From Aquibium sp. ELW1220 (lineage in GTDB: Bacteria; Pseudomonadota; Alphaproteobacteria; Rhizobiales; Rhizobiaceae), in the NCBI RefSeq assembly GCF_030398385.1, contig NZ_JAOAOQ010000028.1, positions 19,523-83,522 of the forward strand: a stretch of 64,000 nt of DNA, written 5' to 3'. The notes beneath the pieces are model-generated. The model saw only the letters and a list, made by a program, of their open reading frames with translations, made no database searches and was not told the DNA's origin. Within the stretch, counting starts at the first letter, position 1, and each line of letters opens with the position of its first letter. A program made the translations under genes and the position numbers. Shown here piece after piece: positions 20,939-29,917 of this stretch.

Positions 20939-21754
20939 ATGAGCGCTGCGCCGACCCGCGATTCCGGCGGCGACTTCCCCTGGTGGCTCGTCGCCGCGGG
21001 GCTGATCGCTGCCGCCGCCGCCATCGGCATCGCGTCGAGCGATCTCTACCTGCAGGTGCTGCGCATCGTCGCCAGGGGCATCGGCATCACGATTGCCGTC
21101 ACCGTGGTCGCCTTCGCGCTGGCCTCCGCACTGGGCCTCGGCATCGCGCTGATGGCGCTGTCGGGATCGCGGGTGCTCCGGCAGGCGGCGCGCTTCTACG
21201 TCGAGATCATCCGCGGCGTTCCGATCCTGGTGCTGCTGTTCTGGATCGCCTTCGCCGGGGCGCCGGCGCTGGTGGCGGCCTGGAACGTGGTCGCCGCCCC
21301 GCTGCATGCCGCGGGCATCGGCGAGCCGCTCATGGTGCGCGACCTGTCGCTGCTCTGGCGGGCCGTCATCGCGCTGACCATCGCCTATTCCGCCTTCATC
21401 GCCGAGATCTTCCGTGCCGGCCTCCAGTCGGTCGACATCGGCCAGATCGAAGCGGCGAAGGCGCTCGGACTGAGCCGCTACCGGCGTTTCCGCCACGTGG
21501 TCGGCCCGCAGGCGTTCCGCACCATCCTGCCGCCCTACGGCAACGACTTCGTGGCGATGGTGAAGGACTCGTCGCTCGTTTCGGTCCTCGGCGTCGCCGA
21601 CATCACCCAGATGGGCAAGATCTACGCCTCCGGCTCCTTCCGCTTCTTCGAGACCTATTCCATCGTCGCCTACATCTACCTGATCCTCACCGTCGGCCTG
21701 TCTCTGGCCCTGCGGGCGCTGGAACAGCGGATGCGGCGGAACTCACGGACCTGA
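20939..21754 (+). CDS. Amino-acid ABC transporter permease
   Basis: This 271-aa inner-membrane permease of the HisM/GlnP type has about six hydrophobic segments. The family motif EIIRGVPILVLLFW and the cytoplasmic EAAKALGLSRYRRFRHVVGPQAF loop (EAA motif) would dock the ATPase. No ATP-binding gene lies beside it in the window; a methyltransferase gene follows after 10 bases. The ATPase must be encoded elsewhere or shared. Confidence 0.92.
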   Translation: MSAAPTRDSGGDFPWWLVAAGLIAAAAAIGIASSDLYLQVLRIVARGIGITIAVTVVAFALASALGLGIALMALSGSRVLRQAARFYVEIIRGVPILVLLFWIAFAGAPALVAAWNVVAAPLHAAGIGEPLMVRDLSLLWRAVIALTIAYSAFIAEIFRAGLQSVDIGQIEAAKALGLSRYRRFRHVVGPQAFRTILPPYGNDFVAMVKDSSLVSVLGVADITQMGKIYASGSFRFFETYSIVAYIYLILTVGLSLALRALEQRMRRNSRT

Positions 21755-21764
21755 AGGAAACGGC

Positions 21765-22391
21765 ATGCCGGAGCTACCCCCCCTCGAACGCGTCTACGCG
21801 GCCACCACGCCCGAGGAACTCGCCGATGCCTACGCGGCCTGGGCTGCGGGCTACGACCGCGAGACCGCCGAACTCGGCTACTGCCTGCCCTTCCTGATCC
21901 CCGGCTGGCTGGCGCGGCACCTGAAGCCGGGCGCAGGCCCGGTGCTCGATGCCGGCTGCGGCACCGGCCTCACCGGCCCATGCCTGAAGGCGCTCGGCTA
22001 CGACGACGTCGAGGGCCTCGACATGTCGCCCGACATGCTGGCCATCGCGCAGAGCCGCGACGCCTATCGCGTGCTGGAGCGCGGCACGCTCGGCGGGCCG
22101 CTGCCGTGGCCCGACGACCATTTTGCCGGCTTCGTCTCGGCCGGCGTGTTCACCGCGGGCCACGCGCCCGCAGCCGGCCTGCACGAACTCGTGCGCATCA
22201 CGCGTCCGGGCGGCTTTGCGGTGTTCACGGTGCGTGACGTCCTGCTCGACACTGCCGGTTTCCGCGCCACGTTCGATGCGCTGCGTGCAGCCGGCCGCTG
22301 GCGTTCGGTGGAGGAGAGCCCACCGTTCCGCGCCTTCGCCATCGCCGAACCCGAGGTGCTGGTGCAGAGCTTCGTCTTCGAGGTGCTTTAG
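21765..22391 (+). CDS. Class I SAM-dependent methyltransferase
   Basis: This 208-aa methyltransferase has motif I VLDAGCGTGLTG, an acidic strand-2 end (VEGLDMSPDML) and a post-motif region ARITRPGGFAVF-like (RITRPGGFAVFTVRD). The N-terminus PLERVYAATTPEELADAYAAW resembles Williams-Beuren-syndrome (METTL27)-type methyltransferases. It starts 10 bases after the permease stop, so it is probably co-transcribed. The substrate is unknown. Confidence 0.85.
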   Translation: MPELPPLERVYAATTPEELADAYAAWAAGYDRETAELGYCLPFLIPGWLARHLKPGAGPVLDAGCGTGLTGPCLKALGYDDVEGLDMSPDMLAIAQSRDAYRVLERGTLGGPLPWPDDHFAGFVSAGVFTAGHAPAAGLHELVRITRPGGFAVFTVRDVLLDTAGFRATFDALRAAGRWRSVEESPPFRAFAIAEPEVLVQSFVFEVL

Positions 22392-22526
22392 CCGGCGATC
22401 CGGGCATTCGCGGGAGGATGCCGGGGACGCCTGCCGGAGGCATTTCGCATCGGGTCGGACGCGAGGGATTTCCCCGGCGCCGCCGGCGTGCATGATGAAC
22501 GGGGAACGGAGACCGCGGGAGAACCC

Positions 22527-22820
22527 ATGATCACCTTGACTGCCATCATCCGCTGCAGGCCGGGAACGGAGGACCGCGTCCGCGCCGCGCTTGCCGCGGT
22601 CGGCGACTTCGCTGCGGCAAACGAGCCTGGCACCATCTCCTTCTACGTCACCGAGGGCGAGGATGGTTGCGTCTTCGTCACTCACGAGCGCTTCGCCGAT
22701 CGCACCGCGATGGAAGCGCACAATGCCGGCACAGGCTCGAAGGGCTTCTTCGCGGCCACCGACGGCCTGCTCGACGGCGTCGAGGTGGTGATCGGCCGCG
22801 AGACGTTCCCGCCCGCCTGA
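22527..22820 (+). CDS. Antibiotic-biosynthesis-monooxygenase (ABM) domain protein
   Basis: This 97-aa single ABM domain has a dimeric alpha-beta-barrel pattern: TAIIRCRPGTEDRVRAALA, EPGTISFYVTE, and VFVTHERFADRTAMEAHN. Members include quinol monooxygenase YgiN and heme-degrading relatives. No catalytic assignment is possible. It lies alone between a methyltransferase and an MgtC gene. Confidence 0.82.
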   Translation: MITLTAIIRCRPGTEDRVRAALAAVGDFAAANEPGTISFYVTEGEDGCVFVTHERFADRTAMEAHNAGTGSKGFFAATDGLLDGVEVVIGRETFPPA

Positions 22821-22878
22821 CCGCGCCGGAACCCGCGATGCATCCCGGCGTTCCTCGCGATGGTTTCCGGGGAGACGC

Positions 22879-23424
22879 ATGGAACAATTGCTTGAGGACA
22901 TCGGGCATCACACGCACATCCCGTTTTCGGTGATTGCCGGACGGCTGGCGCTGGCGACCACGCTCGGTGCGGTGGTGGGCTTCGAGCGCGAGTGGCGTCA
23001 GCGTCCGGCCGGTCTGCGGACGCACATTCTCGTCTGCCTCGCCGCCGCGCTCGTCGCGATCCTCACCATCGAGATCGCCCACGTCTCCTATTTCGAGGGC
23101 GACCGGATGCGTCTCGATCCGCTCCGCGCCATCGAGGCGGTCACCTCCGGCATCGCCTTCCTTGCCGCCGGGCTGATCGTCTTCGCCAGGGGCGAGGTGC
23201 ACGGCCTCACCACCGGCGCCGGCATGTGGCTGGCGGGCGCCATCGGCCTGTCCTGCGGCCTCGGCTTCTGGGGCATCGCCGCCTTCGCCACGGTGCTGGC
23301 GGTCATCGTGCTGTCCTTGCTGCGCATCGTCGAGCGCAAGCTGTCGCTGAAGGCGAAGCGGGAACGCGAGGCGCTGGCAGGGGCAGGAGAGACCGGGCCG
23401 GCCGATGGCCCCGCGCGGCCCTGA
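22879..23424 (+). CDS. MgtC/SapB family membrane protein
   Basis: This 181-aa membrane protein has the MgtC N-terminal pattern: RLALATTLGAVVGFEREW, RPAGLRTHILVCL, and the hydrophobic block FLAAGLIVFARG. MgtC-type proteins occur in magnesium-limited growth and in intracellular pathogens and modulate the F-type ATP synthase. The large C-terminal ACT-like domain of MgtC is missing, and a charged tail takes its place. This is common in SapB-type members. Confidence 0.85.
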   Translation: MEQLLEDIGHHTHIPFSVIAGRLALATTLGAVVGFEREWRQRPAGLRTHILVCLAAALVAILTIEIAHVSYFEGDRMRLDPLRAIEAVTSGIAFLAAGLIVFARGEVHGLTTGAGMWLAGAIGLSCGLGFWGIAAFATVLAVIVLSLLRIVERKLSLKAKREREALAGAGETGPADGPARP

Positions 23425-23477
23425 ACGTCGAAACAGCCCGATTGCCGGGTTCGCGAAACCTTGCTATTGAGCCGGCC

Positions 23478-23597
23478 ATGGAAGCACTTTTCGGCGACCC
23501 GGCCTACAAACGGTTCGTCCTGCAGGATCGCAAGCGCCTGCCGGCGCGCTTTTTCGCGCGCATTTCCGGATCCCTGAACGGACGGCTCGGCGCCTGA
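23478..23597 (+). CDS. Possible 39-aa small protein
   Basis: An ATG-to-TGA frame reads [20 protein letters not shown] and is followed by a basic [13 protein letters not shown] segment. It lies in the 229-base gap before leuC. No strong ribosome site is visible (TTGAGCCGGCC precedes it). The basic, amphipathic content could be coding or chance. I do not recognise it. Confidence 0.25.
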   Translation: MEALFGDPAYKRFVLQDRKRLPARFFARISGSLNGRLGA

Positions 23598-23653
23598 TGC
23601 GCCACCGGGCCAGCGGCCCGCCAGCCTTTACGCATCAAACGGAAGCCACACCC

Positions 23654-25063
23654 ATGACCGCACCCCGTACTCTCTACGACAAGATCTTCGACGACCACGT
23701 CGTCGACCGCCAAGACGACGGCACCTGCCTGCTCTACATCGACCGTCACCTCGTCCACGAGGTGACGAGCCCGCAGGCCTTCGAGGGCCTGCGCATGGCC
23801 GCCCGCAAGGTGCGCCATCCGGAGAAGACGCTCGCCGTTGTCGACCACAACGTGCCGACCTCGCCGGATCGCAAGCTCGGCATCAAGAACGAGGAAAGCC
23901 GCATCCAGGTCGAGGCGCTGGCGCAGAACGCCGCCGATTTCGGCATCGAATACTACGACGCCGCCGACCTCAGGCAGGGCATCGTCCACATCATCGGCCC
24001 GGAGCAGGGCTTCACGCTCCCCGGCATGACGATCGTCTGCGGCGACAGCCACACCTCCACCCACGGCGCCTTCGGCGCGCTGGCGCACGGCATCGGCACG
24101 TCGGAGGTCGAGCACGTGCTCGCCACCCAGACGCTGATCCAGAAGAAGGCCAAGAACATGCTGGTGCGCGTCGACGGGCAGTTGCCCGAAGGCGTCACCG
24201 CCAAGGATATCATCCTGGCCATCATCGGCGAGATCGGCACCGCCGGGGGCACCGGCTACGTCATCGAATATGCCGGCGAGGCGATCCGCGCGCTGTCGAT
24301 GGAAGGCCGCATGACGATCTGCAACATGTCGATCGAGGGCGGCGCCCGCGCCGGCCTGATCGCGCCCGACGAGACCACCTATGCCTACATCAAGGGCCGC
24401 CCGAAGGCCCCGACCGGCCAGGCCTGGGACATGGCGATGGCCTACTGGGAGACGCTGAAATCGGACGAGGGCGCGCATTTCGACAAGGTCATCGTGCTCG
24501 ACGCCGCCAAGCTGCCGCCCATCGTCACCTGGGGCTCCTCGCCCGAGGACGTGGTTTCCATCACCGGCGTCGTGCCGAACCCGGACGACATCGCCGACGA
24601 GAACAAGCGCAACTCCAAGCGCCGCGCGCTCGAATACATGGGCCTGACGCCCGGCACCAAGATGATGGACGTCGAGATCGACCGCGTCTTCATCGGCTCC
24701 TGCACCAACGGCCGCATCGAGGACCTGCGCGCCGCCGCCAAGGTGGCGGAAGGCCGCAAGGTGCATCCGCGCGTCGACGCCATGATCGTTCCGGGCTCGG
24801 GCCTCGTGAAGGCGCAGGCCGAGGCGGAAGGCCTCGACCGCATCTTCAAGGAGGCCGGCTTCGACTGGCGCGAGCCGGGCTGCTCGATGTGCCTGGCCAT
24901 GAACGACGACCGCCTGAAGCCCGGCGAACGCTGCGCATCCACCTCGAACCGCAATTTCGAGGGCCGCCAGGGCTTCAAGGGCCGCACCCATCTGGTCTCC
25001 CCCGCGATGGCCGCGGCAGCCGCGATCGAAGGCCGCTTCGTCGACATCCGCGAGTGGAAGTAG
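23654..25063 (+). CDS. leuC: 3-isopropylmalate dehydratase large subunit
   Basis: This 469-aa aconitase-family enzyme isomerises 2- to 3-isopropylmalate in leucine synthesis. The three Fe-S cysteines are visible in IGSCTNGR and in [12 protein letters not shown] near the C-terminus. The substrate loop motif HSSTHG-like [16 protein letters not shown] is intact. The length is normal. leuD is not adjacent in this window, as is usual in Rhizobiales. A GC-rich hairpin follows the stop. Confidence 0.97.
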   Translation: MTAPRTLYDKIFDDHVVDRQDDGTCLLYIDRHLVHEVTSPQAFEGLRMAARKVRHPEKTLAVVDHNVPTSPDRKLGIKNEESRIQVEALAQNAADFGIEYYDAADLRQGIVHIIGPEQGFTLPGMTIVCGDSHTSTHGAFGALAHGIGTSEVEHVLATQTLIQKKAKNMLVRVDGQLPEGVTAKDIILAIIGEIGTAGGTGYVIEYAGEAIRALSMEGRMTICNMSIEGGARAGLIAPDETTYAYIKGRPKAPTGQAWDMAMAYWETLKSDEGAHFDKVIVLDAAKLPPIVTWGSSPEDVVSITGVVPNPDDIADENKRNSKRRALEYMGLTPGTKMMDVEIDRVFIGSCTNGRIEDLRAAAKVAEGRKVHPRVDAMIVPGSGLVKAQAEAEGLDRIFKEAGFDWREPGCSMCLAMNDDRLKPGERCASTSNRNFEGRQGFKGRTHLVSPAMAAAAAIEGRFVDIREWK

Positions 25064-25067
25064 CGCA

Positions 25068-25103
25068 AAGGCGCAGCGTCGGGACCACCCGACGCCGCGC
25101 CTT
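25068..25103 (+). terminator. Hairpin downstream of leuC
   Basis: GCGTCGGG-ACCA-CCCGACGC extends through a small internal loop to AAGGCG / CGCCTT, giving 14 paired bases. It lacks a clear T-run (GCCCCTC follows), so it may be a weak terminator or a 3'-end stabiliser. Confidence 0.4.
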
Positions 25104-25229
25104 GCCCCTCTCCCAGAAAGCCGGCTGGAAAGTCCGACCGAAGAGACGATTCCCGACGCCGGCTTAACCTCTTTTTCGCATCGATGCTGTAAGCCGCATC
25201 GACAATCGGAAGAGGCCGGACAAGCGGGC

Positions 25230-26411
25230 GTGACTGGATACATCCTGGCAATCAACCTGGTGGTGGCTGGCCTCTTCGCCGGCGCATTCGCCTGGCTTGC
25301 GACCTACGCAAAAGCGCAGGCCGCCGCGCGCTGGATCGCCGCGGCCTATCTGCTCGGCTCCGTCAGCTTCGTCGTCGAATGGCTTGTGCCGGCGTTCGAC
25401 CGGCCGCGCTTCCTCGTCTTCGGCGCTTTCGCCACCTCGCTGGCGGGACTGGCCCTGCTCGGCCTCGGCATCGCGCGCCAGTACGGTCACCGGCTGCCGG
25501 TCCGCCTCTTCGGCACCGTCTTGTTGTGCTGCTTTGCGCTCAACCTGGCGATCTTCGACATGCCGCGCCAGTCGGTGCTGCGGATGATCCTGTATCAGGC
25601 GCCATACGCCCTGATCCTGGCGCTGGTCGCCCGCCAGGTGTTCCTGGTCGGCGAGCGCAGACGCATCGACACGCTGCTCGGCTGGCTGCTCGTCGCCTCG
25701 TCGGCGCACTTCCTGTCCAAGCCCGCCCTGGCCTGGACCTTCGGCAGCGGCGCGACGCCGCAGGATTACATCCACACCATCTACGGCGTGATCTCCCAGT
25801 CGATGGGCGCGATGATCATGGTGGGCTTCGGCCTGATGATGTTCGCCGTCCTGGTGAGCGACATCCTGGCCGACGCGACGACCAAGTCGGAGACGGATCC
25901 GCTGACGGGACTGCTGAACCGGCGCGGTTTCGAGGCGCGGGCGCGGCTCGCCGGTCCGCTCGTCGGCCGGTCCGGCGTTCCCACATCGATCGTCATCTGC
26001 GATCTCGATCACTTCAAGGCCATCAACGACACCTTCGGCCATGCCGCCGGAGACAGGGTCATCGCCGCTTTCGCAGCCCATCTTTCGGCGGCACTCGGCG
26101 ACAACCATGTCGCCGGGCGCATCGGCGGAGAGGAATTCGCGGTGATCCTTCCCGGCGCCAACGCCGCAGCAGCCCGGCTCTTCGCCGAGGCGATCCGCGC
26201 AGCACTCGCCGATGCCGCCATCGAGGGACTGCCGACGGGCGTCCGCCCGACAGCGAGTTTCGGCGTCGCCGAACTGCGCATCGAAGACACCATGTCGAGC
26301 ATGCTGAAGCGCGCCGACCATGCGCTCTATCGAGCGAAGGGCGACGGACGCGACTGCGTCCGGGTGGCGCCACAGAGGACGGTCCTGTCGATGGCGCGAG
26401 CCGCAGGATGA
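25230..26411 (+). CDS. Membrane diguanylate cyclase (GGDEF)
   Basis: This 393-aa protein has an N-terminal membrane region of about 210 residues with six or seven helices and a C-terminal GGDEF domain. The Mg-binding CDLDHFKAINDTFGHAAGD and the active-site GGEEF (RIGGEEFAVILPG) are intact, so c-di-GMP synthesis is expected. No RxxD inhibitory site precedes GGEEF. It starts at a GTG. It is a single-gene unit that probably senses an input with its membrane domain. Confidence 0.88.
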   Translation: MTGYILAINLVVAGLFAGAFAWLATYAKAQAAARWIAAAYLLGSVSFVVEWLVPAFDRPRFLVFGAFATSLAGLALLGLGIARQYGHRLPVRLFGTVLLCCFALNLAIFDMPRQSVLRMILYQAPYALILALVARQVFLVGERRRIDTLLGWLLVASSAHFLSKPALAWTFGSGATPQDYIHTIYGVISQSMGAMIMVGFGLMMFAVLVSDILADATTKSETDPLTGLLNRRGFEARARLAGPLVGRSGVPTSIVICDLDHFKAINDTFGHAAGDRVIAAFAAHLSAALGDNHVAGRIGGEEFAVILPGANAAAARLFAEAIRAALADAAIEGLPTGVRPTASFGVAELRIEDTMSSMLKRADHALYRAKGDGRDCVRVAPQRTVLSMARAAG

Positions 26412-26432
26412 GCCGGAACGGCTGAGGCAGGC

Positions 26433-27290
26433 CTATTGCCGGGCTGCGACCTTCGTGTCGCCGGTCGACAGCCGGTAGCCCTGGATCTCCTGCGCCGAAA
26501 GATAATAGAGCGAGCGCGGCGGCGTATCCAGCGCGTGCAGCCACAGCGCGGGATCCACCCCCATGTCGGACAGGTGCCGGGAAATCCGGGCGGTGGTGGC
26601 CTGCGCGTCCGACATCGCCTGCGCCGCTTCGGCAGGCTCGTCGCTCACCGAATAGAACTGGTGCACCCCTACCGCGGCCTTGGCACCGATCGACCGGTCC
26701 ATGCCGCCGGCCAGCACGAGCGGACAGGAGGACGCGCAGAGCGCGCCGTCCTCGACCGTGGTGGCGATGCCCTTCTCGCGGATCAACCGGGCCATGCCGA
26801 TGGCGTCGTCGAGCGAACCGCCAGGCGAATCCAGCGCAACGACCCGCACATACTCACCACGCGCCAGGATTTCCTCCTCGAACCGCGCCCGGGCACCCAT
26901 GTCGATGTAGCCCCGTGCCGAGAGCACCCCGCCCGGCTCGAGCGTGAACTGAATGGGAGACCGCAGCACCTCCTCGTCGGCGGTGACATGGTCGCGCGGA
27001 TCCGTGGTGCCCGAGGAAGCGCCGCTGCCCCGGTCGTGTACCGCCGGCGGCAGGATCGCGGGCGCGGCGAGGTGCTGGCCGGGCATGACCGAGGGCGCCG
27101 ACCGCGCGTGGATCAGGTCGTGCATGTCAAAGCCGAGCACGCCGAAGGTGCCGACGAGCAGGCCGCCGAAGGCCCAGCGGATCACCTCGCCCTCGTCGAA
27201 CCGACCGAAATAGCGCGACAGCAGCGAGCGTTTGCGCGTCATGCGCGCGTCCGCCGGCCGGTCTTCCTGCATGTCTTCCACGGCGCTCAT
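26433..27290 (-). CDS. ClpP-like exported or membrane serine protease of unknown role
   Basis: This 285-aa protein has a cytoplasmic N-terminus, one membrane helix (WAFGGLLVGTFGVLGFDM) at about residues 38-57, and a ClpP/crotonase-like C-terminal domain. The domain carries DSPGGSLDDAIGMARLI, a conserved oxyanion glycine motif, and ALCASSCPLVLAGG, with Ser in the nucleophile position. This matches uncharacterised periplasmic proteins of the COG3904 type. It overlaps the upstream gene by 4 bases (ATGA), so the two form a coupled pair. Substrates are unknown. Confidence 0.75.
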   Translation of the reverse strand: MSAVEDMQEDRPADARMTRKRSLLSRYFGRFDEGEVIRWAFGGLLVGTFGVLGFDMHDLIHARSAPSVMPGQHLAAPAILPPAVHDRGSGASSGTTDPRDHVTADEEVLRSPIQFTLEPGGVLSARGYIDMGARARFEEEILARGEYVRVVALDSPGGSLDDAIGMARLIREKGIATTVEDGALCASSCPLVLAGGMDRSIGAKAAVGVHQFYSVSDEPAEAAQAMSDAQATTARISRHLSDMGVDPALWLHALDTPPRSLYYLSAQEIQGYRLSTGDTKVAARQ

Positions 27291-28642
27291 GGATCGTGCC
27301 TCTTTCGTTCGGACAGGGCGATGGGCGTGACGTTCTCGGCTGCTGCCGGTCGCGGAGGCACCGGAGGAACGGCATTCCCCGCCGGTGTCGGTGCGTCGGC
27401 GGACTGGCCTGCGGCAGGCTGCCGCTGCCGGAGCGCCAGCAGGGCGTCGTGCAGCTCGATCGAGCGGAACATGTCGGCCGCGGTGATCCGGTCCGCATCG
27501 GCCATCTGCTCGTCGCCGCGCCGGATGACCCCCTGCACGATGCTCATGATCGCGATCAGCACGCCGGGCAGGAGGTCGATCGAGATCGCGCCGGCCCAGC
27601 TCGGGACGAAATCGCCGGCATAGCGCAGCACGGCCTCGGCCGATGACAGCGGCACGTAGCGCCGCTCGGCCACCTTCGGCTGCGCGAGGATCTCGGCAGC
27701 TGCGTCGGACAGCGCCTTCGACTGCGAATCCACCGACGTGCGGATGGTCGCCATCACCTGGTCCTGCCGCCCCGCGAGATCCGGCGACATGCCGTCCGCC
27801 ACAGGCGCGATAAACCCGCCGGACAGGTCCGCCGCCGCACGCGCCACCGAGGGAGCGATCGAGGTCTGCTGGAGCGAGGAGACGACACCGGCCAGCGCAA
27901 CCGCCTGTTCGGCGAAGCGGTCCGACCGTGGCGCGATCGCGCCCGGTTCCGAAACCAGCCCGCGCATGGAGGCGAGATGTTCCTGGCCCTCGCGAAAGAG
28001 CGTCCCGACCAGTTCCTGCGAGGCGCGGATGTTGGCCTCGAGCTCGCGCATCTGGGCGCTCATCTGGGTCAGCAACTGGACGACGCTGCCCGCGCCCGAG
28101 GTGCCCGTCAGCGCGCCCGAACTGCGTTCCTCGTCGGCCAGCCGCGCGAAGCGCTCGCCCGCCCGCTGGATGTCGGGCAGCAGCGACAGCGCACCGAGCG
28201 CGTTGCCATGCGCCTGTTCGAGATCGCCGGTATAACCTTCCAGCGTCTCGGCGAGATGCTGTTCGACCGCAGCCGAGCCGGCCAGCGCGGCAGCGTTCAG
28301 CCACGACGACATCGCCACGATCATGACCGACCCGACGGCCATGACCGCAAACATCGCCAGCCGGGAGGCGCCGTCGCGCATCTCCGGCAGGAACCGCATC
28401 AGGTAGCTCCAGAAGCCGTACATCCCGACCGAGACGGCCGCCGAATAGACGATCGCGGCGAAGAACACGATCGCCGCCGAGCCGTCGAGCAGGCTGCGCA
28501 CGCCGAGATAGGTGTAGACGCCGGACGCCAGCGCGAGCGTCGCCAGCACGAACCGCGTCATCGTCTCCAGCGAGGCGGCGTGGTCCTTCAGGCGGCGGGC
28601 GGTGACGGCTTCGCTCATGCGCGCTGCGATGCTTCCATTCAC
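27287..28642 (-). CDS. Uncharacterised membrane protein with a long coiled-coil-like middle
   Basis: This 451-aa protein has three or four hydrophobic segments near the N-terminus (VLATLALASGVYTYLGV, FFAAIVYSAAVSVGMYG, MFAVMAVGSVMIVAM). A long helical, heptad-like region of about 200 residues follows (QMSAQMRELEANIRASQELV), with another hydrophobic stretch near residue 350 and a Pro/Ala-rich tail. I do not recognise a named family. It is translationally coupled (ATGA) to the ClpP-like gene behind it, which suggests a joint membrane-associated job. Confidence 0.75.
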   Translation of the reverse strand: MNGSIAARMSEAVTARRLKDHAASLETMTRFVLATLALASGVYTYLGVRSLLDGSAAIVFFAAIVYSAAVSVGMYGFWSYLMRFLPEMRDGASRLAMFAVMAVGSVMIVAMSSWLNAAALAGSAAVEQHLAETLEGYTGDLEQAHGNALGALSLLPDIQRAGERFARLADEERSSGALTGTSGAGSVVQLLTQMSAQMRELEANIRASQELVGTLFREGQEHLASMRGLVSEPGAIAPRSDRFAEQAVALAGVVSSLQQTSIAPSVARAAADLSGGFIAPVADGMSPDLAGRQDQVMATIRTSVDSQSKALSDAAAEILAQPKVAERRYVPLSSAEAVLRYAGDFVPSWAGAISIDLLPGVLIAIMSIVQGVIRRGDEQMADADRITAADMFRSIELHDALLALRQRQPAAGQSADAPTPAGNAVPPVPPRPAAAENVTPIALSERKRHDP

Positions 28643-28690
28643 GTTTCGTTAACCTTCGCGGCCGCAGAAGGCGCGACAAAGGTGACCAAA

Positions 28691-29071
28691 TCAGGGCCTG
28701 GCGCAGGGGTGCTCGAGCACGGGCACCACGTTGTCGGGCAACCCGTACATGTAGGAACGGCCGTGCAGCAGCACGCCCTGCGAGCGGCAACGACGCACCA
28801 CCCGGTCGCCATCGGACGGATCGAGGTAGACCACGTCCGGCGCGCCGCCACGCGTGTAGTCGGCGAGATCCTGCGCCAGGTGTCCCTGCCCGACCACGAT
28901 GCGTTTGTAGCCCGAAGGGCTGTAGATGATCAGGTTGCCGAAGCTGTCCGCATGCACGCGGTCATGGTAGCCGCCCGCCGCGGCCGGGCCGGCGAGACTC
29001 ATGGCTGACAGCACCAGCGCGGTTCGGACCACTCGCTTTGCGATGGCTGAAAGACTGCTCTGCGTCGTCAT
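28691..29071 (-). CDS. Exported hypothetical protein
   Basis: This 126-aa protein has a signal peptide (VVRTALVLSAMSLAGPAAAGG) and a mature part with GNLIIYSPSGYKRIVVGQGH and a Cys pair. No family is recognised with certainty. The start at 29071 (MTTQSSL) is favoured over an upstream in-frame codon at 29155 because the signal peptide then sits at the N-terminus. It lies 48 bases before the membrane-protein gene on the same strand and may belong to that unit. Confidence 0.65.
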   Translation of the reverse strand: MTTQSSLSAIAKRVVRTALVLSAMSLAGPAAAGGYHDRVHADSFGNLIIYSPSGYKRIVVGQGHLAQDLADYTRGGAPDVVYLDPSDGDRVVRRCRSQGVLLHGRSYMYGLPDNVVPVLEHPCARP

Positions 29072-29204
29072 TGGCTCGTCCCTTCCGTTCGCGTCGAGCC
29101 CCCTCGCCGTCGAACTTAACGCTTTCTTAACCCATGTCACGTCGGGACGTGCCACCTCGCGCGGGCCAATTGACAGACATGGTTAATATCCTCAAAGGAA
29201 CTGT

Positions 29205-29678
29205 ATGACAGACGAGACCCCCAAACAGCCCGCCATCGACATCGCCCAGCTTCGCCTGAAGGATGCGCTCGACTTCGCCCCGCTGCTGGCTGCCTATGCC
29301 CAGGCGCTGAAGCGCGGCGCGCCGCGTCGCCCCGACCAGTACTACGCCGAGACCCTGCTGCAGGACCGCACGGCCGAGGTCATCGGCGCACGCATCGACG
29401 GAAAGCTCGTCGGCTTCACCATCTTCACCGACCAGCCCGAGCCGGTGTCGGGCATGCGCTGCGGCGTGTGCGATCACATCTATGTGCACCACGAGCACCG
29501 CAACAAGGGCATCGCCAAGGCGATGGTCGACGTGCTGGCCGACCAGGCCGAGGAACGCGGCTGGACCAAGCTGATCCTGAACGCCCCGCGCCAGCCCGAA
29601 GACGGCCGCAAGCTCTACGAGCAGATCGCCGCGCCTGCCGACTGGACGAGCTTCGTCATCCGCTTCGACAGCAAGTAG
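29205..29678 (+). CDS. GNAT-family N-acetyltransferase
   Basis: This 157-aa acetyltransferase domain has the acetyl-CoA-binding motif A region DHIYVHHEHRNKGIAKAMV (R/QxxGxA) and the following helix VLADQAEERGWTKL. Substrate is not predictable. It is a single gene between an exported hypothetical gene and sdhC. Confidence 0.88.
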   Translation: MTDETPKQPAIDIAQLRLKDALDFAPLLAAYAQALKRGAPRRPDQYYAETLLQDRTAEVIGARIDGKLVGFTIFTDQPEPVSGMRCGVCDHIYVHHEHRNKGIAKAMVDVLADQAEERGWTKLILNAPRQPEDGRKLYEQIAAPADWTSFVIRFDSK

Positions 29679-29748
29679 CGCCTCGGCATCCGGCAGCGGA
29701 CGCCCCCCCCCAACGCGTCCCGGGGTGCGTCAGGAGGAAGCGGAGCGA

Positions 29749-29766
29749 GGTTCAATCGATTGAACC
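29749..29766. promoter_or_regulatory. 18-bp perfect palindrome upstream of the sdh promoter
   Basis: GGTTCAATCGATTGAACC is a perfect inverted repeat with a central CG, the shape of LacI-family operators. It lies 55 bases upstream of the candidate -35 box of sdhCDAB. PckR-type LacI regulators control central carbon genes in rhizobia. A link is conceivable but not shown. Confidence 0.5.
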
Positions 29767-29821
29767 ACTTGCCGGATTCCCCACCGCACTAAATAGCAGG
29801 ACACAAAGGTCTTTTGCGGCT

Positions 29822-29850
29822 TTGACGCGCTGCAAAAAGCGCACTAGAAA
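29822..29850 (+). promoter_or_regulatory. Candidate sigma-70 promoter of sdhCDAB
   Basis: TTGACG and TAGAAA are separated by exactly 17 bases and stand 68 bases before the sdhC start. The -35 is near consensus, and the -10 is typical for GC-rich alphaproteobacteria. Confidence 0.5.
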
Positions 29851-29917
29851 GCGCCATCAATGGGCCATGGGGCAGCAGGTGAACGCATGCCTCTCCGGCC
29901 TTAGTCCTGGGGGAGCC

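Noticed and set aside
29701..29711. Run of nine C residues as a phase-variation tract
   Set aside because: It lies in the non-coding space after the GNAT gene and outside the sdh promoter boxes, so a switching effect cannot be supported.
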